From: an uncultured Aliiroseovarius sp.
Lineage (GTDB): Bacteria; Pseudomonadota; Alphaproteobacteria; Rhodobacterales; Rhodobacteraceae
Assembly: GCA_938023895.1 (NCBI GenBank)
Contig: CALJDH010000230.1
Location: 1 to 10,123, forward strand
Direction of reading: 5' to 3'
DNA: 10,123 nucleotides
A program made the translations under genes and the position numbers. Positions 1 through 7,955 of the stretch are shown here, one piece after another. Numbering within the stretch: the first letter of the stretch is position 1; each line of letters begins with the position of its first letter. The notes below the pieces were generated by a model, which did not search any database, had not been told where the DNA came from, and was given only the letters and a program-made list of their open reading frames with translations.

Positions 1-1
1 C

Positions 2-1225
2 ATCCGCGTCGCTGAAGCGGGTGGTCAGCCGTGGCTGGACAGCCTGTCCAACGTGACATTCCACAACAAGCTGGGCACGCAGGCCGAGCGCATCGACCGC
101 ATCGCCGCAATGGCGCGTGCGCTGGCCCCGTCGGTGAATGCAGACGCCAAACTGACCGAAAAAGCCGCCCGTTGGGCCAAGGCCGATCTGTCGTCGGAAA
201 TGGTCTATGAGTTCCCGGAACTGCAGGGTCTGATGGGCAAATACTATGCCGCGCCTGCGGGCTATTCGACTGAAGTCGCCGATGCCGCACTCGAACACTA
301 CTCGCCGCTTGGTCCGTCCGATGATGTGCCCTCGGCGCCTGTTTCGGTTGCCGTGGCGATGGCTGACAAACTGGACACGCTGACGGGCTTCTGGGCCATC
401 GACGAAAAGCCAACCGGCTCGAAAGACCCGTTTGCGCTGCGCCGCGCCGCGCTGGGTGTTATCCGTTTGGTATTGGACAACAACCTGCGCATCAATCTGG
501 ATAAGCTTTTTGATGCGCAATTGCTCCGTGTTGAGAACCAACTTGATCCCGCGCTTTCGGAAGAGAACGTTCAAGAGCTCTTAAACGAAATCGCAGATCA
601 CGGCGTGTTTGGCGCCGCGTTTGAAGCGGTAAAGGAGCGGCTCGGAGGACTGCCCGCAACCGCGTTTCTTGCGCTTGAAAACAAGATTCCGGATGCATCC
701 GACGATCTTCTGTCGTTCTTCCATGACCGCCTGAAAGTTTACCTGCGCGACAAAGGCATCCGGCACGACGTGATCGACGCCTGCCTTGCAATGCCGGGCA
801 ATGATGACCTGACGCTTCTGGTCAAACGCGCCGAGGCATTGGCGACCTTCCTGTCGACCGAAGATGGCGAGAACCTGATCCAAGGGGTAAAACGCGCGTC
901 GAACATTCTGGCGCAGGCCGAGGAAAAAGATGGCGTCGAATACTCGTACGGTGCGGATGTGAAATTCGCCGAGGACGACAGCGAAAAGGCGCTCTTTGCT
1001 GCGCTGGATGCGGCCGAAGCTGCGATCACCCCGGCGATGGAGGCCGAAGACTTCGCCGCCGCGATGACCGCGATGGCTGCCCTGCGTGCGCCGATTGATG
1101 CGTTCTTCGAGGCTGTGCAGATCAATGCGGACAATCAGGTGATCCGGCGCAACCGTCTGAACCTTTTGTCGCGCATTCGTATGATCTGTGGCGGCGTGGC
1201 TGATTTGTCCCGCATCGAAGGCTAA
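2..1225 (+). CDS. glyS: Glycyl-tRNA synthetase beta subunit, C-terminal part (5' truncated by window edge)
   Basis: The beta subunit of the tetrameric (alpha2beta2) bacterial glycyl-tRNA synthetase, which charges tRNA-Gly in the cytoplasm. The frame is open from base 2, so the gene begins upstream of the window. About 407 residues are visible out of roughly 690 to 700 usual for the family. The visible start contains [12 protein letters not shown], typical of the core. This is followed by the HD-like region ([12 protein letters not shown], then [15 protein letters not shown] and [18 protein letters not shown]), which is highly characteristic of GlyS. The last ~130 residues form a DALR-type anticodon-binding helical domain, ending with [11 protein letters not shown] and a stop at 1223-1225. 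The GTG at 53 lies inside the protein and is not its start. glyQ would be expected upstream. The PPDK-like gene starts 97 nt downstream on the same strand. Glu and Asp codons are abundant and the frame shows no damage. The family call is secure. Confidence 0.97.
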   Translation: MRVAEAGGQPWLDSLSNVTFHNKLGTQAERIDRIAAMARALAPSVNADAKLTEKAARWAKADLSSEMVYEFPELQGLMGKYYAAPAGYSTEVADAALEHYSPLGPSDDVPSAPVSVAVAMADKLDTLTGFWAIDEKPTGSKDPFALRRAALGVIRLVLDNNLRINLDKLFDAQLLRVENQLDPALSEENVQELLNEIADHGVFGAAFEAVKERLGGLPATAFLALENKIPDASDDLLSFFHDRLKVYLRDKGIRHDVIDACLAMPGNDDLTLLVKRAEALATFLSTEDGENLIQGVKRASNILAQAEEKDGVEYSYGADVKFAEDDSEKALFAALDAAEAAITPAMEAEDFAAAMTAMAALRAPIDAFFEAVQINADNQVIRRNRLNLLSRIRMICGGVADLSRIEG

Positions 1226-1230
1226 GTGTT

Positions 1231-1246
1231 GGGGCAATGCCCCTTC
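1231..1246 (+). terminator. Short hairpin after glyS, possible weak terminator
   Basis: Five nucleotides after the glyS stop codon, GGGGC (1231-1235) and GCCCC (1239-1243) form a perfect 5-bp GC stem with an AAT loop. Only two T residues follow, so an efficient Rho-independent terminator is unlikely. It could stabilise the 3' end of the glyS message or reduce read-through into the PPDK-like gene. The dyad is directly visible; the role is inferred. Confidence 0.3.
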
Positions 1247-1271
1247 CGCCATACGATCACGCATGTCCCCC

Positions 1272-1299
1272 TTGTGTGACAGAACATCCGCGCTATGGT
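1272..1299 (+). promoter_or_regulatory. Possible sigma-70 promoter for the PPDK-like gene
   Basis: TTGTGT (1272-1277) and TATGGT (1294-1299), separated by 16 nt, resemble -35 and -10 elements. The predicted start of transcription, near 1306, would fall after the GTG at 1305 and before the GTG at 1323. That agrees with choosing 1323 as the translation start. The match is imperfect and was found by eye, so the call is weak. Confidence 0.28.
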
Positions 1300-1322
1300 G
1301 ACGGGTGAAAGGCGGTGCTGCG

Positions 1323-3881
1323 GTGCAGAAAGATCAAGATTTGGGTTTCACGGAAATCACCCCGACGGCGGCGATTGAAACGTCTCGGCACGGGGGGCGG
1401 GCGAAGTGTCTGCAACGGCTGATCCGGCTGGATATGCCGGTGCCGCGCACGGTGGCGCTTGATTTTGACGCAGTGCACGGCGTTTCGGCCGGAGAACTGC
1501 CCGATCTGGACGCGATGATGGAGCTGTTTGGCCCGGATCCGCTGGTATCGGTGCGTCCGTCTTCTGAAGATCCCGACTGGGGCGGGCCGGGCGCCATTTT
1601 GAACATCGGCATGAATGATAAGGTGCATGCCCACCTGCTCGAAACCCACGGGGAAACCGCCGCCAACGCACTGTATCTGCGCTTTATCCAGTCCTATGCT
1701 GTGCATGTCGGACGTCTGGACCCGGATGAGTTTGACGCCTTGGACACACCGACCGCTGATACGCTGCGCGAGGCGTTGGAATTGTATGAGGAAGAGACCG
1801 ACGAATACTTCCCGCAAGATCCCAAGGTTCAGCTTAAGGAAATCCTGCGCTCGATGGCGCGCGCATGGGAAGGCACCACGGCACGACTGTTGCGTCAGGC
1901 CAAAGGCGCGCCTGCAGATGCTGGGCTTGGGCTTGTCGTGCAGCAAATGGTGCTGGGTGTCGGGCAGGGGATCTGCGGCTCGGGCGTGATCCAGTTCGTA
2001 AACGGCACCACCGGACACCGTGAAATCCGTGGTCGCTACCTTTGCAAAAGCCAAGGGCGCGACGCGCTGGCGGATGCGGAAGACCGCGATGTCATGTACC
2101 TGACCAAAGATCCGCGCGGCCGGTCCATCGAAGAGGTGTTGCCGCAAAACTTTGCGGACCTCGTGCGCTATGGCGATTTCTGTCGCGCTCGCTTGCGCGA
2201 AGAGATGGAGATCGAATTCACCATCGAAAACGAGGAGCTGTTCATCTTGGACGCTGTGCGCGTGCCGCGCTCGGAACGGGCCAATGTACGCATCGCGGTC
2301 GGCTTGGCCAAGGACGAGATCATCACCCGTTCCGAGGCTGTATTGCGCATTCCGCCTCGCGCTTTGGCCGAGCTTCTGCACAGCCAGATCGACCCAGAAG
2401 GCACCCGCGACCACTTTGCCAGCGGCATTGCGGCCAGCCCGGGGGCGGCGACAGGTAAGATCGTATTCAATGCCCGCGCGGCGCAGACACTGGCGTCGCA
2501 GGGTGAAAACTGCATTTTGGTGCGCCGGGAAACCAGTCCGGAAGACATTCGTGGGATGCATGCGGCCAAGGGTATCCTGACCATTCGCGGCGGCATCACC
2601 AGTCACGCGGCGGTGATCGCGCGTGGCCTTGGCTTGCCCTGTGTCGTTGGGGCAGGGGACATGACCTTGGACAAGCGCAAGGGCAAGCTGCGCGCGGCAG
2701 ATGGCCGGGTGCTGCGCGAAGGCGATGTGATCACCATTGATGGCAGCGCGGGCGAAGCGCTGGTGGGTGCTGTCGACATGCTGCCGCCTGAACTGGGTGA
2801 GAGCTTCCAGACCCTGATGACTTGGGCGGACGAGTTGCGCGACATCGGCGTCCGCGCCAATGCCGACACGCCTCCGGATGCGCGCAACGCGCGGATGTTT
2901 GCCGCCGAAGGGATCGGATTGTGCCGGACCGAGCATATGTTCATCGACGACGACCGCCTTCTGGCCATGCGCGAGATGATCTTTGCCGATCACACCGAGG
3001 ATCGCCGCGCCGCGCTGGACCGTTTGTTGCCTATGCAGCGCGCTGACTTTACCGAACTGTTCGAGATCATGCAGGGTCAACCGGTTTGCATCCGCCTGTT
3101 CGACCCGCCACTGCACGAGTTCCTGCCGCATGGCCGTGAAGGCCTGCGCGAGTTGGCCGAGGCGCTGGATCTACCCTTGAAAGATGTCGAACGCCGAGTG
3201 GCTGGATTGCGCGAATTCAACCCGATGTTGGGCATGCGCGGGGTGCGGCTTGGTGTCACGGTGCCTGAAATCTATGACATGCAGGCGCGTGCGATCTTTG
3301 AGGCGACCGTCGAAGCCTCGAAATCTGGGGCGCCCGTGGTGCCCGAGGTGATGATCCCGCTGGTATCCGCCAAGCGCGAGGTCGAGATCGTGAAGGCCCG
3401 CGTCGACGCCGTCGCGGCCGCCGTTCGGATCGAAACCGGCGCTGATTTCACCTATCGTCTGGGCGTGATGGTGGAAACGCCGCGCGCAGCCCTTCGGGCG
3501 GGTGAAATTGCGCAGCACGCAGCATTTATGTCCTTTGGGACCAATGACTTGACCCAGATGACCTATGGTCTATCGCGTGACGACGCGGGGCGTTTCATGG
3601 GCGAATACGTGTCGCAGGGCGTGTACGAGGAAGACCCGTTCCATATGCTGGATGCCGATGGTGTTGGCGAGCTTCTGGAAATCGGCGCGAACCGCGGTCG
3701 GACCGAGAATAGCGACCTAACCCTGTCGATTTGTGGCGAACATGGCGGTAACCCTGAAAGCATCCGCTTCTGCCGCGATGCGGGTTTTGACTATGTCTCG
3801 TGCTCGCCCTTCCGGGTGCCTGTGGCCCGTCTGGCAGCGGCTCATCTGGCGATCACATCTCCGAAACCTAATGTAACGTAA
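1323..3881 (+). CDS. Pyruvate phosphate dikinase-family protein with divergent ATP-grasp domain
   Basis: An 852-residue PEP-utilising enzyme. Canonical PPDK interconverts pyruvate + ATP + Pi and PEP + AMP + PPi by relaying phosphate through a swivelling histidine domain. The order here is an N-terminal nucleotide-binding domain (~1-330), a phosphohistidine domain with RGGITSHAAV (His428), and a C-terminal TIM barrel. The barrel keeps LCRTEH (Arg535), IRLFDPPLHEF (Arg591), FGTNDLTQ (Asn741, Asp742) and SCSPFRVP (Cys827). All of these match the clostridial enzyme as I recall it. The N-terminal domain keeps SVR (Arg78) and MEIEFTIE. However, the FTRNPSTG loop reads QFVNGTTG (224-231), the Glu of YGE is Arg238, and the QTR triplet is Asp310-Ala-Val. 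ATP use is therefore doubtful. GTG 1323 is preferred over the in-frame GTG 1305 because AAAGG lies 10 nt upstream, but both are possible. Linkage of ppdK-like genes to glyS recurs in alphaproteobacteria. The family is sure; the exact reaction is not. Confidence 0.9.
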   Translation: MQKDQDLGFTEITPTAAIETSRHGGRAKCLQRLIRLDMPVPRTVALDFDAVHGVSAGELPDLDAMMELFGPDPLVSVRPSSEDPDWGGPGAILNIGMNDKVHAHLLETHGETAANALYLRFIQSYAVHVGRLDPDEFDALDTPTADTLREALELYEEETDEYFPQDPKVQLKEILRSMARAWEGTTARLLRQAKGAPADAGLGLVVQQMVLGVGQGICGSGVIQFVNGTTGHREIRGRYLCKSQGRDALADAEDRDVMYLTKDPRGRSIEEVLPQNFADLVRYGDFCRARLREEMEIEFTIENEELFILDAVRVPRSERANVRIAVGLAKDEIITRSEAVLRIPPRALAELLHSQIDPEGTRDHFASGIAASPGAATGKIVFNARAAQTLASQGENCILVRRETSPEDIRGMHAAKGILTIRGGITSHAAVIARGLGLPCVVGAGDMTLDKRKGKLRAADGRVLREGDVITIDGSAGEALVGAVDMLPPELGESFQTLMTWADELRDIGVRANADTPPDARNARMFAAEGIGLCRTEHMFIDDDRLLAMREMIFADHTEDRRAALDRLLPMQRADFTELFEIMQGQPVCIRLFDPPLHEFLPHGREGLRELAEALDLPLKDVERRVAGLREFNPMLGMRGVRLGVTVPEIYDMQARAIFEATVEASKSGAPVVPEVMIPLVSAKREVEIVKARVDAVAAAVRIETGADFTYRLGVMVETPRAALRAGEIAQHAAFMSFGTNDLTQMTYGLSRDDAGRFMGEYVSQGVYEEDPFHMLDADGVGELLEIGANRGRTENSDLTLSICGEHGGNPESIRFCRDAGFDYVSCSPFRVPVARLAAAHLAITSPKPNVT

Positions 3882-3893
3882 ATCGCACGGGAC

Positions 3894-3922
3894 TAGACGT
3901 AACGACAACAAACCCCTATGTG
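3894..3922 (+). promoter_or_regulatory. Possible promoter for the cell wall hydrolase gene
   Basis: TAGACG (3894-3899) and TATGTG (3917-3922), spaced by 17 nt, partly match the -35 and -10 hexamers. They lie in the 73-nt gap between the PPDK-like gene and the hydrolase. I see no clear terminator in that gap. This is a by-eye match with several mismatches. Confidence 0.25.
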
Positions 3923-3954
3923 ACCCGGCGAAATTGTCAGGGACGTGTTGTGCG

Positions 3955-4605
3955 ATGCGTATTACTTGGAAATCTCAGCTTCTGGCTGTTGTCGCGGTGG
4001 CGGCGGGCGCGTTTGTGCCTGCTTGGGCATCGGATTCTGACCCGTCGGCCTCGCCCTTCGGAGCGGCGCTTTTGCAAGAGCATTCGGGTCTCGGCGCAAT
4101 GGGAAGTGCGAAGCTGAACGCGATTTCAGTGCTACCGAAGATGCGCAAATCCAGTTCGGACAGCTTCGAACGCTCGGTCGCGTGGTTGTCCGCGCAGCCC
4201 GCGCCGAAGCAGGATGCCGAATGGACCTGCCTGACCGAAGCGCTGTATTTCGAGGCCCGTGGCGAAAGTATCTATGGCCAATTCGCCGTGGCCGAAGTGA
4301 TCCTGAACCGTGTTGATGACGTACGCTTTCCGAACACGATCTGTGGGGTGGTCAATCAAGGCACTGGCCGGAAGTTCGCCTGCCAGTTCACCTATACCTG
4401 CGATGGCCGAGACGAGGTCATCCACGAAAAGACTGCCCATGACCGTTTGGGCCGCATTGCGCGTGCAATGATAGATGGTGCGCCGCGTGACCTGACGCTG
4501 GGCGCCACGCATTACCATACGAAGGCCGTTTCGCCACGCTGGTCGCGGGTATTCCAGAAAACCGCCTCGATCGGGGTGCATCGCTTCTATAAGATGCCCG
4601 GCTAA
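3955..4605 (+). CDS. Exported SleB-like cell wall hydrolase (Hydrolase_2 family)
   Basis: A 216-residue protein predicted to act on peptidoglycan in the periplasm. Residues 1-25 form a signal peptide: MRITWK, then a hydrophobic core, then AWA before Ser-Asp, which suits signal peptidase I. A low-complexity linker runs to about residue 88. The SleB/Hydrolase_2 domain follows: CLTEALYFEARGE (92-104), VAEVILNRVDDVRFP, CGVVNQ, CQFTYTCDG (143-151), GATHYHTKAVSP and IGVHRFYK. Glu100 in the EARGE motif is the likely catalytic acid by analogy with SleB-type enzymes. Four cysteines (92, 130, 143, 149) may form disulphides after export. SleB was named for spore-cortex lysis, but non-sporulating alphaproteobacteria carry related proteins, so a role in general wall remodelling is more likely. 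ATG 3955 is chosen over the in-frame TTG 3934 because AGGGA lies 11 nt upstream and the signal peptide then begins properly. Substrate specificity cannot be read from the sequence. Confidence 0.92.
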   Translation: MRITWKSQLLAVVAVAAGAFVPAWASDSDPSASPFGAALLQEHSGLGAMGSAKLNAISVLPKMRKSSSDSFERSVAWLSAQPAPKQDAEWTCLTEALYFEARGESIYGQFAVAEVILNRVDDVRFPNTICGVVNQGTGRKFACQFTYTCDGRDEVIHEKTAHDRLGRIARAMIDGAPRDLTLGATHYHTKAVSPRWSRVFQKTASIGVHRFYKMPG

Positions 4606-4682
4606 AGACGTCTGATCGCGCCGATCCGTCGCTTTGGGCTGGCGTTTCGGGGCGCGTTCGGGGCATGGTCCTGCCAAGTTTA

Positions 4683-4688
4683 AAGGGG
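4683..4688 (+). promoter_or_regulatory. Ribosome binding site of folB
   Basis: AAGGGG ends 7 nt before ATG 4696. An earlier ATG at 4691 (ATG-CGA-TGA) lies only 2 nt from this site, too close for normal initiation, so the site decides in favour of 4696. The 90-nt gap before folB shows no convincing promoter hexamers or terminator. Confidence 0.7.
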
Positions 4689-4695
4689 ACATGCG

Positions 4696-5595
4696 ATGAC
4701 CGAGGCAAGCTTGGCATTTTCTGATTTGGAAGCGCGCGCGCGCGCCATGGCGGGGGACACACCCGCCGACCGCATCTCGGTTCGTGACCACGTGGTCGAC
4801 GTGGAAATCGGTGCCTTTCAGGCCGAACGTGGCGTGACCCAGCGGCTTAGTTTCAGCGTGGTGGTCGAGGTATCGGATCACGGCGGGGCCGACACGGACG
4901 ACGTGGACGACATCCTGTCCTATGACACGATCACCGAAGCGATCATGGCCGAGCTTGAGGCCGAGCGGCTGAACCTTCTGGAAACCTTGGCCGAGCGGAT
5001 CGCGCAGCGCTTGCTGCTTGCCCCGCAGCCTCTGCGCGTTTTCGTCCGGATCGAGAAGCTGGACCGTGGTCCCGGCAAGCTGGGTGTCGAGATCGTGCGT
5101 GATCGCTCCAGCGGTGATGCAGAGGTAGAAGCGCAGGACGCCCCTGCACCCATTTTGGCTTTCCTGTCCTCTGACGCTCTGAACGCCGAGGCTCTGCCAA
5201 CATTCCTTGATCAATTCGAGGAAGACGGTGCGCCGACCATTCTGATCGTCGATACAGACTTGCCGCAAGTGCAGGACAGCTGGGCCGCCCGCAACATCGT
5301 GTTGCTTCAGGCAGATCAAGCCGCATGGCAACTGGCATCCATGGATCCGCGCGCCGTTCCGGTCGGCACCCGGACCGAGCTGGACTGGGGCCTGAAGAAC
5401 GGGCAGCTCAGCGTCTGGGCGCCGTCCAAGATGGTGCTGGACGCGGTGGATGCGCCTGTCGCGATCACCCTTCCCGATCTGGCGCTGTGGTTCGCAGAAC
5501 AAGTACAGGCTTGCCAGATCCTCTGGATTGGATGCGACGCCCCGGACACGTCGGGTATCGACTCGCATTCTGTCATGTTGGAGGACCTGTCATGA
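4696..5595 (+). CDS. folB: Dihydroneopterin aldolase with an unrecognised C-terminal extension
   Basis: A 299-residue protein. Residues ~25-136 match FolB, which cleaves dihydroneopterin to hydroxymethyldihydropterin and glycolaldehyde in folate synthesis. Visible marks are DRISVRDHVVDVEIGAF, the conserved Glu44 (FQAER), DDILSYDTI (71-79) with the usual Ser-Tyr pair, VRIEKLD with the likely catalytic Lys121, and GVEIVR near the domain end. Typical FolB is about 120 residues. Here a further ~155 residues follow (145-299) with alternating strand- and helix-like stretches (ILAFLSSD, TILIVDTDLP, ILWIGCDAPD). I do not recognise this part. It lacks the HPPK (FolK) signature, so it is not a FolB-FolK fusion. 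ATG 4696 has AAAGGGG 7 nt upstream. The last 4 nt overlap folP (ATGA), which implies translational coupling. FolX-type epimerase activity remains possible for the N-terminal half. Confidence 0.9.
   Translation: MTEASLAFSDLEARARAMAGDTPADRISVRDHVVDVEIGAFQAERGVTQRLSFSVVVEVSDHGGADTDDVDDILSYDTITEAIMAELEAERLNLLETLAERIAQRLLLAPQPLRVFVRIEKLDRGPGKLGVEIVRDRSSGDAEVEAQDAPAPILAFLSSDALNAEALPTFLDQFEEDGAPTILIVDTDLPQVQDSWAARNIVLLQADQAAWQLASMDPRAVPVGTRTELDWGLKNGQLSVWAPSKMVLDAVDAPVAITLPDLALWFAEQVQACQILWIGCDAPDTSGIDSHSVMLEDLS
4732..4745. repeat. (GC)7 dinucleotide tract inside folB
   Basis: Fourteen bases of strictly alternating G and C near the 5' end of folB encode the Ala-Arg-Ala-Arg stretch at residues 13-16 and the bases on either side. 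It lies in the poorly conserved N-terminal leader, before the aldolase domain. Slippage by one unit would shift the reading frame of folB. Confidence 0.8.
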
Positions 5596-6596
5596 GCCAA
5601 CGCATTCAACCCATCGCCCGCACGGGTCGTCCGTTCTCGGGGCAATCTTTGTGCGGCAGCGACAGCCTGTGGTTCGATCAGGCAATGCAGCGCCAGCGCG
5701 GCGGCGAGGTGCAGACGGTTGATCTGGCTGATCTGGATGACGCCGCGATCCAACGCCTCAGCGCTCCGCGCCCGACGCTTTGTGGCCTGACGTTGGATCA
5801 GCCGCGTTTGATGGGCATTCTGAACGTGACGCCCGACAGTTTCTCGGACGGGGGCGAGTTGGACACGATCGAGGCCGCCGTCACCCGCGCCCGCCAGATG
5901 GCCGGGGATACCGATATTCTGGACATCGGTGGGGAAAGCACCCGCCCAGGCGCGGAAGAGGTGGCCATTCAGGAAGAAATCCAGCGTACCGCCCCCGTGA
6001 TCGAAGCGATCCGTGCGGCAGGCGTGACCACGCCGATCTCGATCGACACGCGCAAAGCCCGCGTGGCCGAAGCTGCGTTGGACGCGGGCGCGGATATCGT
6101 GAACGACGTGTCTGCCTTCAGCTTTGATCCAGAGCTTGCCGACCTTGTGGCCGAACGTGACGTGCCCGTCTGTCTGATGCATTCGCAAGGCCGCCCCGAG
6201 GACATGCAGAACGACCCGCGCTATGACGATGTGTTGTTCGAAGTGATGGACTATCTGGAAGAGCGTATCAGCTTTGCCGAGGGAAAAGGCATCAAGCGTG
6301 AGCGGATTATCACCGATCCGGGCATCGGATTCGGTAAGACTCTGGAACACAATGTGACTTTGCTGCGTAATCTGTCGCTGCTACATGATCTGGGACTTCC
6401 CGTGCTGCTGGGTGTGTCGCGCAAGCGCTTCATCGGCACCATTGGGCAGGCAGAGGTGGCCCGCGACAGGGTTGCCGGATCCGTGGCCGTCGCGATGCAT
6501 GGCATCGCCCAGGGCATGCAGATTTTGCGGGTCCATGACACGTTTGAAACACGGCAGGCGTTGCGCCTTCACGCAGCCATGACCGAGAAAAAGTAA
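5592..6596 (+). CDS. folP: Dihydropteroate synthase
   Basis: A 334-residue enzyme that condenses hydroxymethyldihydropterin pyrophosphate with p-aminobenzoate to give dihydropteroate; it is the sulfonamide target. Both family signatures are clear: MGILNVTPDSFSDGG (74-88) and DILDIGGESTRPGA (108-121). Other conserved pieces are SIDTRK (150-155), IVNDVSAF (169-176), DPGIGFGKT (242-250), GVSRKRFIG (274-282, with the substrate-binding Lys278) and RVHD (313-316). The usual MHMQGxP motif reads MHSQGRP (196-202). The first ~72 residues, before the barrel, exceed the family's usual short lead; FDQAMQRQRGG and VDLADLDDAA are visible there, but I recognise no domain. The frame stays open upstream into folB. 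ATG 5592, overlapping the folB stop as ATGA, is the natural start. glmM follows after 15 nt. Confidence 0.96.
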   Translation: MSQRIQPIARTGRPFSGQSLCGSDSLWFDQAMQRQRGGEVQTVDLADLDDAAIQRLSAPRPTLCGLTLDQPRLMGILNVTPDSFSDGGELDTIEAAVTRARQMAGDTDILDIGGESTRPGAEEVAIQEEIQRTAPVIEAIRAAGVTTPISIDTRKARVAEAALDAGADIVNDVSAFSFDPELADLVAERDVPVCLMHSQGRPEDMQNDPRYDDVLFEVMDYLEERISFAEGKGIKRERIITDPGIGFGKTLEHNVTLLRNLSLLHDLGLPVLLGVSRKRFIGTIGQAEVARDRVAGSVAVAMHGIAQGMQILRVHDTFETRQALRLHAAMTEKK

Positions 6597-6611
6597 GAAC
6601 AAGGCGGCAGT

Positions 6612-7955
6612 ATGGTCGAAAAACTCTTCGGAACCGACGGAGTGCGTGGGCTGGCAAACTCCTGGCCCATGACAGCAGAGATGGCGTTGAAGCTGGGGGC
6701 AGCCGCAGGGCGCCACTTCCGCCGTGATCACTCTAACGGGCACCGGGTCGTCATCGGCAAGGATACCCGCCTGTCGGGCTATATGCTGGAAAACGCGCTG
6801 ACGGCGGGGCTGACCTCGACCGGTATGAATGTTCTGCTTCTGGGGCCGGTACCGACGCCAGCCGTTGGGCGTGCGACCCATTCGATGCGAGCGGATCTAG
6901 GCATCATGATCTCGGCCTCGCACAACCCGTTCCATGATAATGGCATCAAGTTCTTCGGTCCCGATGGCTTTAAACTGTCGGACGAAGACGAGGCCGAGAT
7001 TGAGCGCATGGTGCATGATGGCGTCGACCCGGTGCAGCCGCAGAACATTGGCCGCGCCAAACGGATCGAGGAAGCCCGCCAGCGCTATACCGAATATCTG
7101 AAAACCACGTTCCCGAAGCATAGACGTCTGAACGGAATCAAGGTCGTTGTCGATTGTGCCAACGGGGCCGCCTATCGCGCAGCACCCGACACGCTGTGGG
7201 AACTTGGGGCCGAGATTATCCCGGTGGGGGTCTCGCCCGATGGTACCAATATCAACAAAGGATGCGGATCGACCGACACCGCTCTGGCCGCGCGTACTGT
7301 GATTGAAACTGGGGCGGATCTGGGCATCTGTCTGGACGGTGATGCCGATCGCATCATGATCATCGACGAGAAAGGCCAAGTGGCTGATGGCGATCAGCTT
7401 ATGGCGCTATTCGCCTCACACTGGGCGTCTGAAGGCCGATTGAGCGGCGGAAAACTGGTGGCGACGGTGATGTCGAACCTCGGGTTGGAACGTCACATGG
7501 CGTCGCAAGGTTTGGAGCTTCTGCGTACTAAAGTTGGCGACCGCCACGTGGTCGAGGCAATGCGCGCAGGTGGCTACAATCTGGGCGGCGAACAGTCCGG
7601 TCACATCGTGATGACGGATTACGCGACCACGGGCGATGGTCTTTTGGCCGGGCTTCAGTTCTTGGCCTGCATGGTGGAGACCGGCAAACCCGCGTCCGAG
7701 CTGTGCCAGGTTTTCGACACCGTGCCTCAGCTTCTGAAAAACGTCCGCTATACGCTTGGTCAGACACCGCTCGAAGTCGATAGCGTCAAGGCAGTAATCG
7801 CGGATGCAGAAGGCAAGCTGAACGGCAAAGGCCGCCTGTTGATCCGAAAGTCCGGCACCGAACCGCTGATCCGCGTGATGGCAGAATGCGAGGATGACGG
7901 CCTTTTGGCTCAAGTTGTGGACGGCATCGTGGCCGAGGTTGAGGCCGCAATCTGA
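6612..7955 (+). CDS. glmM: Phosphoglucosamine mutase
   Basis: A 447-residue cytoplasmic enzyme converting glucosamine-6-phosphate to glucosamine-1-phosphate, the step before UDP-GlcNAc for peptidoglycan and lipopolysaccharide. All four marks of the phosphohexomutase family are present. The phosphoserine loop is ISASHNP (100-106), with Ser103 as the phosphorylated residue. The metal loop is DGDADR (242-247). The sugar-binding loop is GEQSGH (326-331). The phosphate-binding loop is [10 protein letters not shown] (412-421). The N-terminus LFGTDGVRG is diagnostic for GlmM over phosphomannomutases. Length matches the family (~445). ATG 6612 has AAGGCGG starting 11 nt upstream. It sits 15 nt after folP in the same orientation; folP-glmM linkage is also known in Escherichia coli. 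Activation by autophosphorylation of the serine is family knowledge, not seen here. Confidence 0.98.
   Translation: MVEKLFGTDGVRGLANSWPMTAEMALKLGAAAGRHFRRDHSNGHRVVIGKDTRLSGYMLENALTAGLTSTGMNVLLLGPVPTPAVGRATHSMRADLGIMISASHNPFHDNGIKFFGPDGFKLSDEDEAEIERMVHDGVDPVQPQNIGRAKRIEEARQRYTEYLKTTFPKHRRLNGIKVVVDCANGAAYRAAPDTLWELGAEIIPVGVSPDGTNINKGCGSTDTALAARTVIETGADLGICLDGDADRIMIIDEKGQVADGDQLMALFASHWASEGRLSGGKLVATVMSNLGLERHMASQGLELLRTKVGDRHVVEAMRAGGYNLGGEQSGHIVMTDYATTGDGLLAGLQFLACMVETGKPASELCQVFDTVPQLLKNVRYTLGQTPLEVDSVKAVIADAEGKLNGKGRLLIRKSGTEPLIRVMAECEDDGLLAQVVDGIVAEVEAAI

Noticed and set aside
1293..3131. A 612-codon open frame on the minus strand, antisense to the PPDK-like gene
   Set aside because: The plus-strand protein is unmistakably conserved. 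The antisense product is rich in Arg, His and Gln with no domain, as expected from the reverse complement of GC-rich codons.
3934..3954. Upstream TTG start for the cell wall hydrolase
   Set aside because: It would overlap its own best ribosome site (3939-3943) and put seven extra residues before a well-formed signal peptide; ATG 3955 fits better.
4606..4695. Short dyads (AGACGTCT and GATC repeats) in the gap between the hydrolase gene and folB
   Set aside because: They are too short and lack a T-run or recognisable operator pattern; I see no supported element in this gap beyond the folB ribosome site.
4691..4699. Two-codon upstream frame ATG-CGA-TGA overlapping the folB start
   Set aside because: Its ATG lies only 2 nt from the ribosome site, too close for initiation, so a regulatory mini-ORF is unlikely.
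4132..6350. Two long minus-strand open frames (4132-5568 and 5316-6350) opposite the hydrolase, folB and folP
   Set aside because: They cross the boundaries of three well-supported plus-strand genes and show no recognisable motif. They are shadows of high GC codon use.
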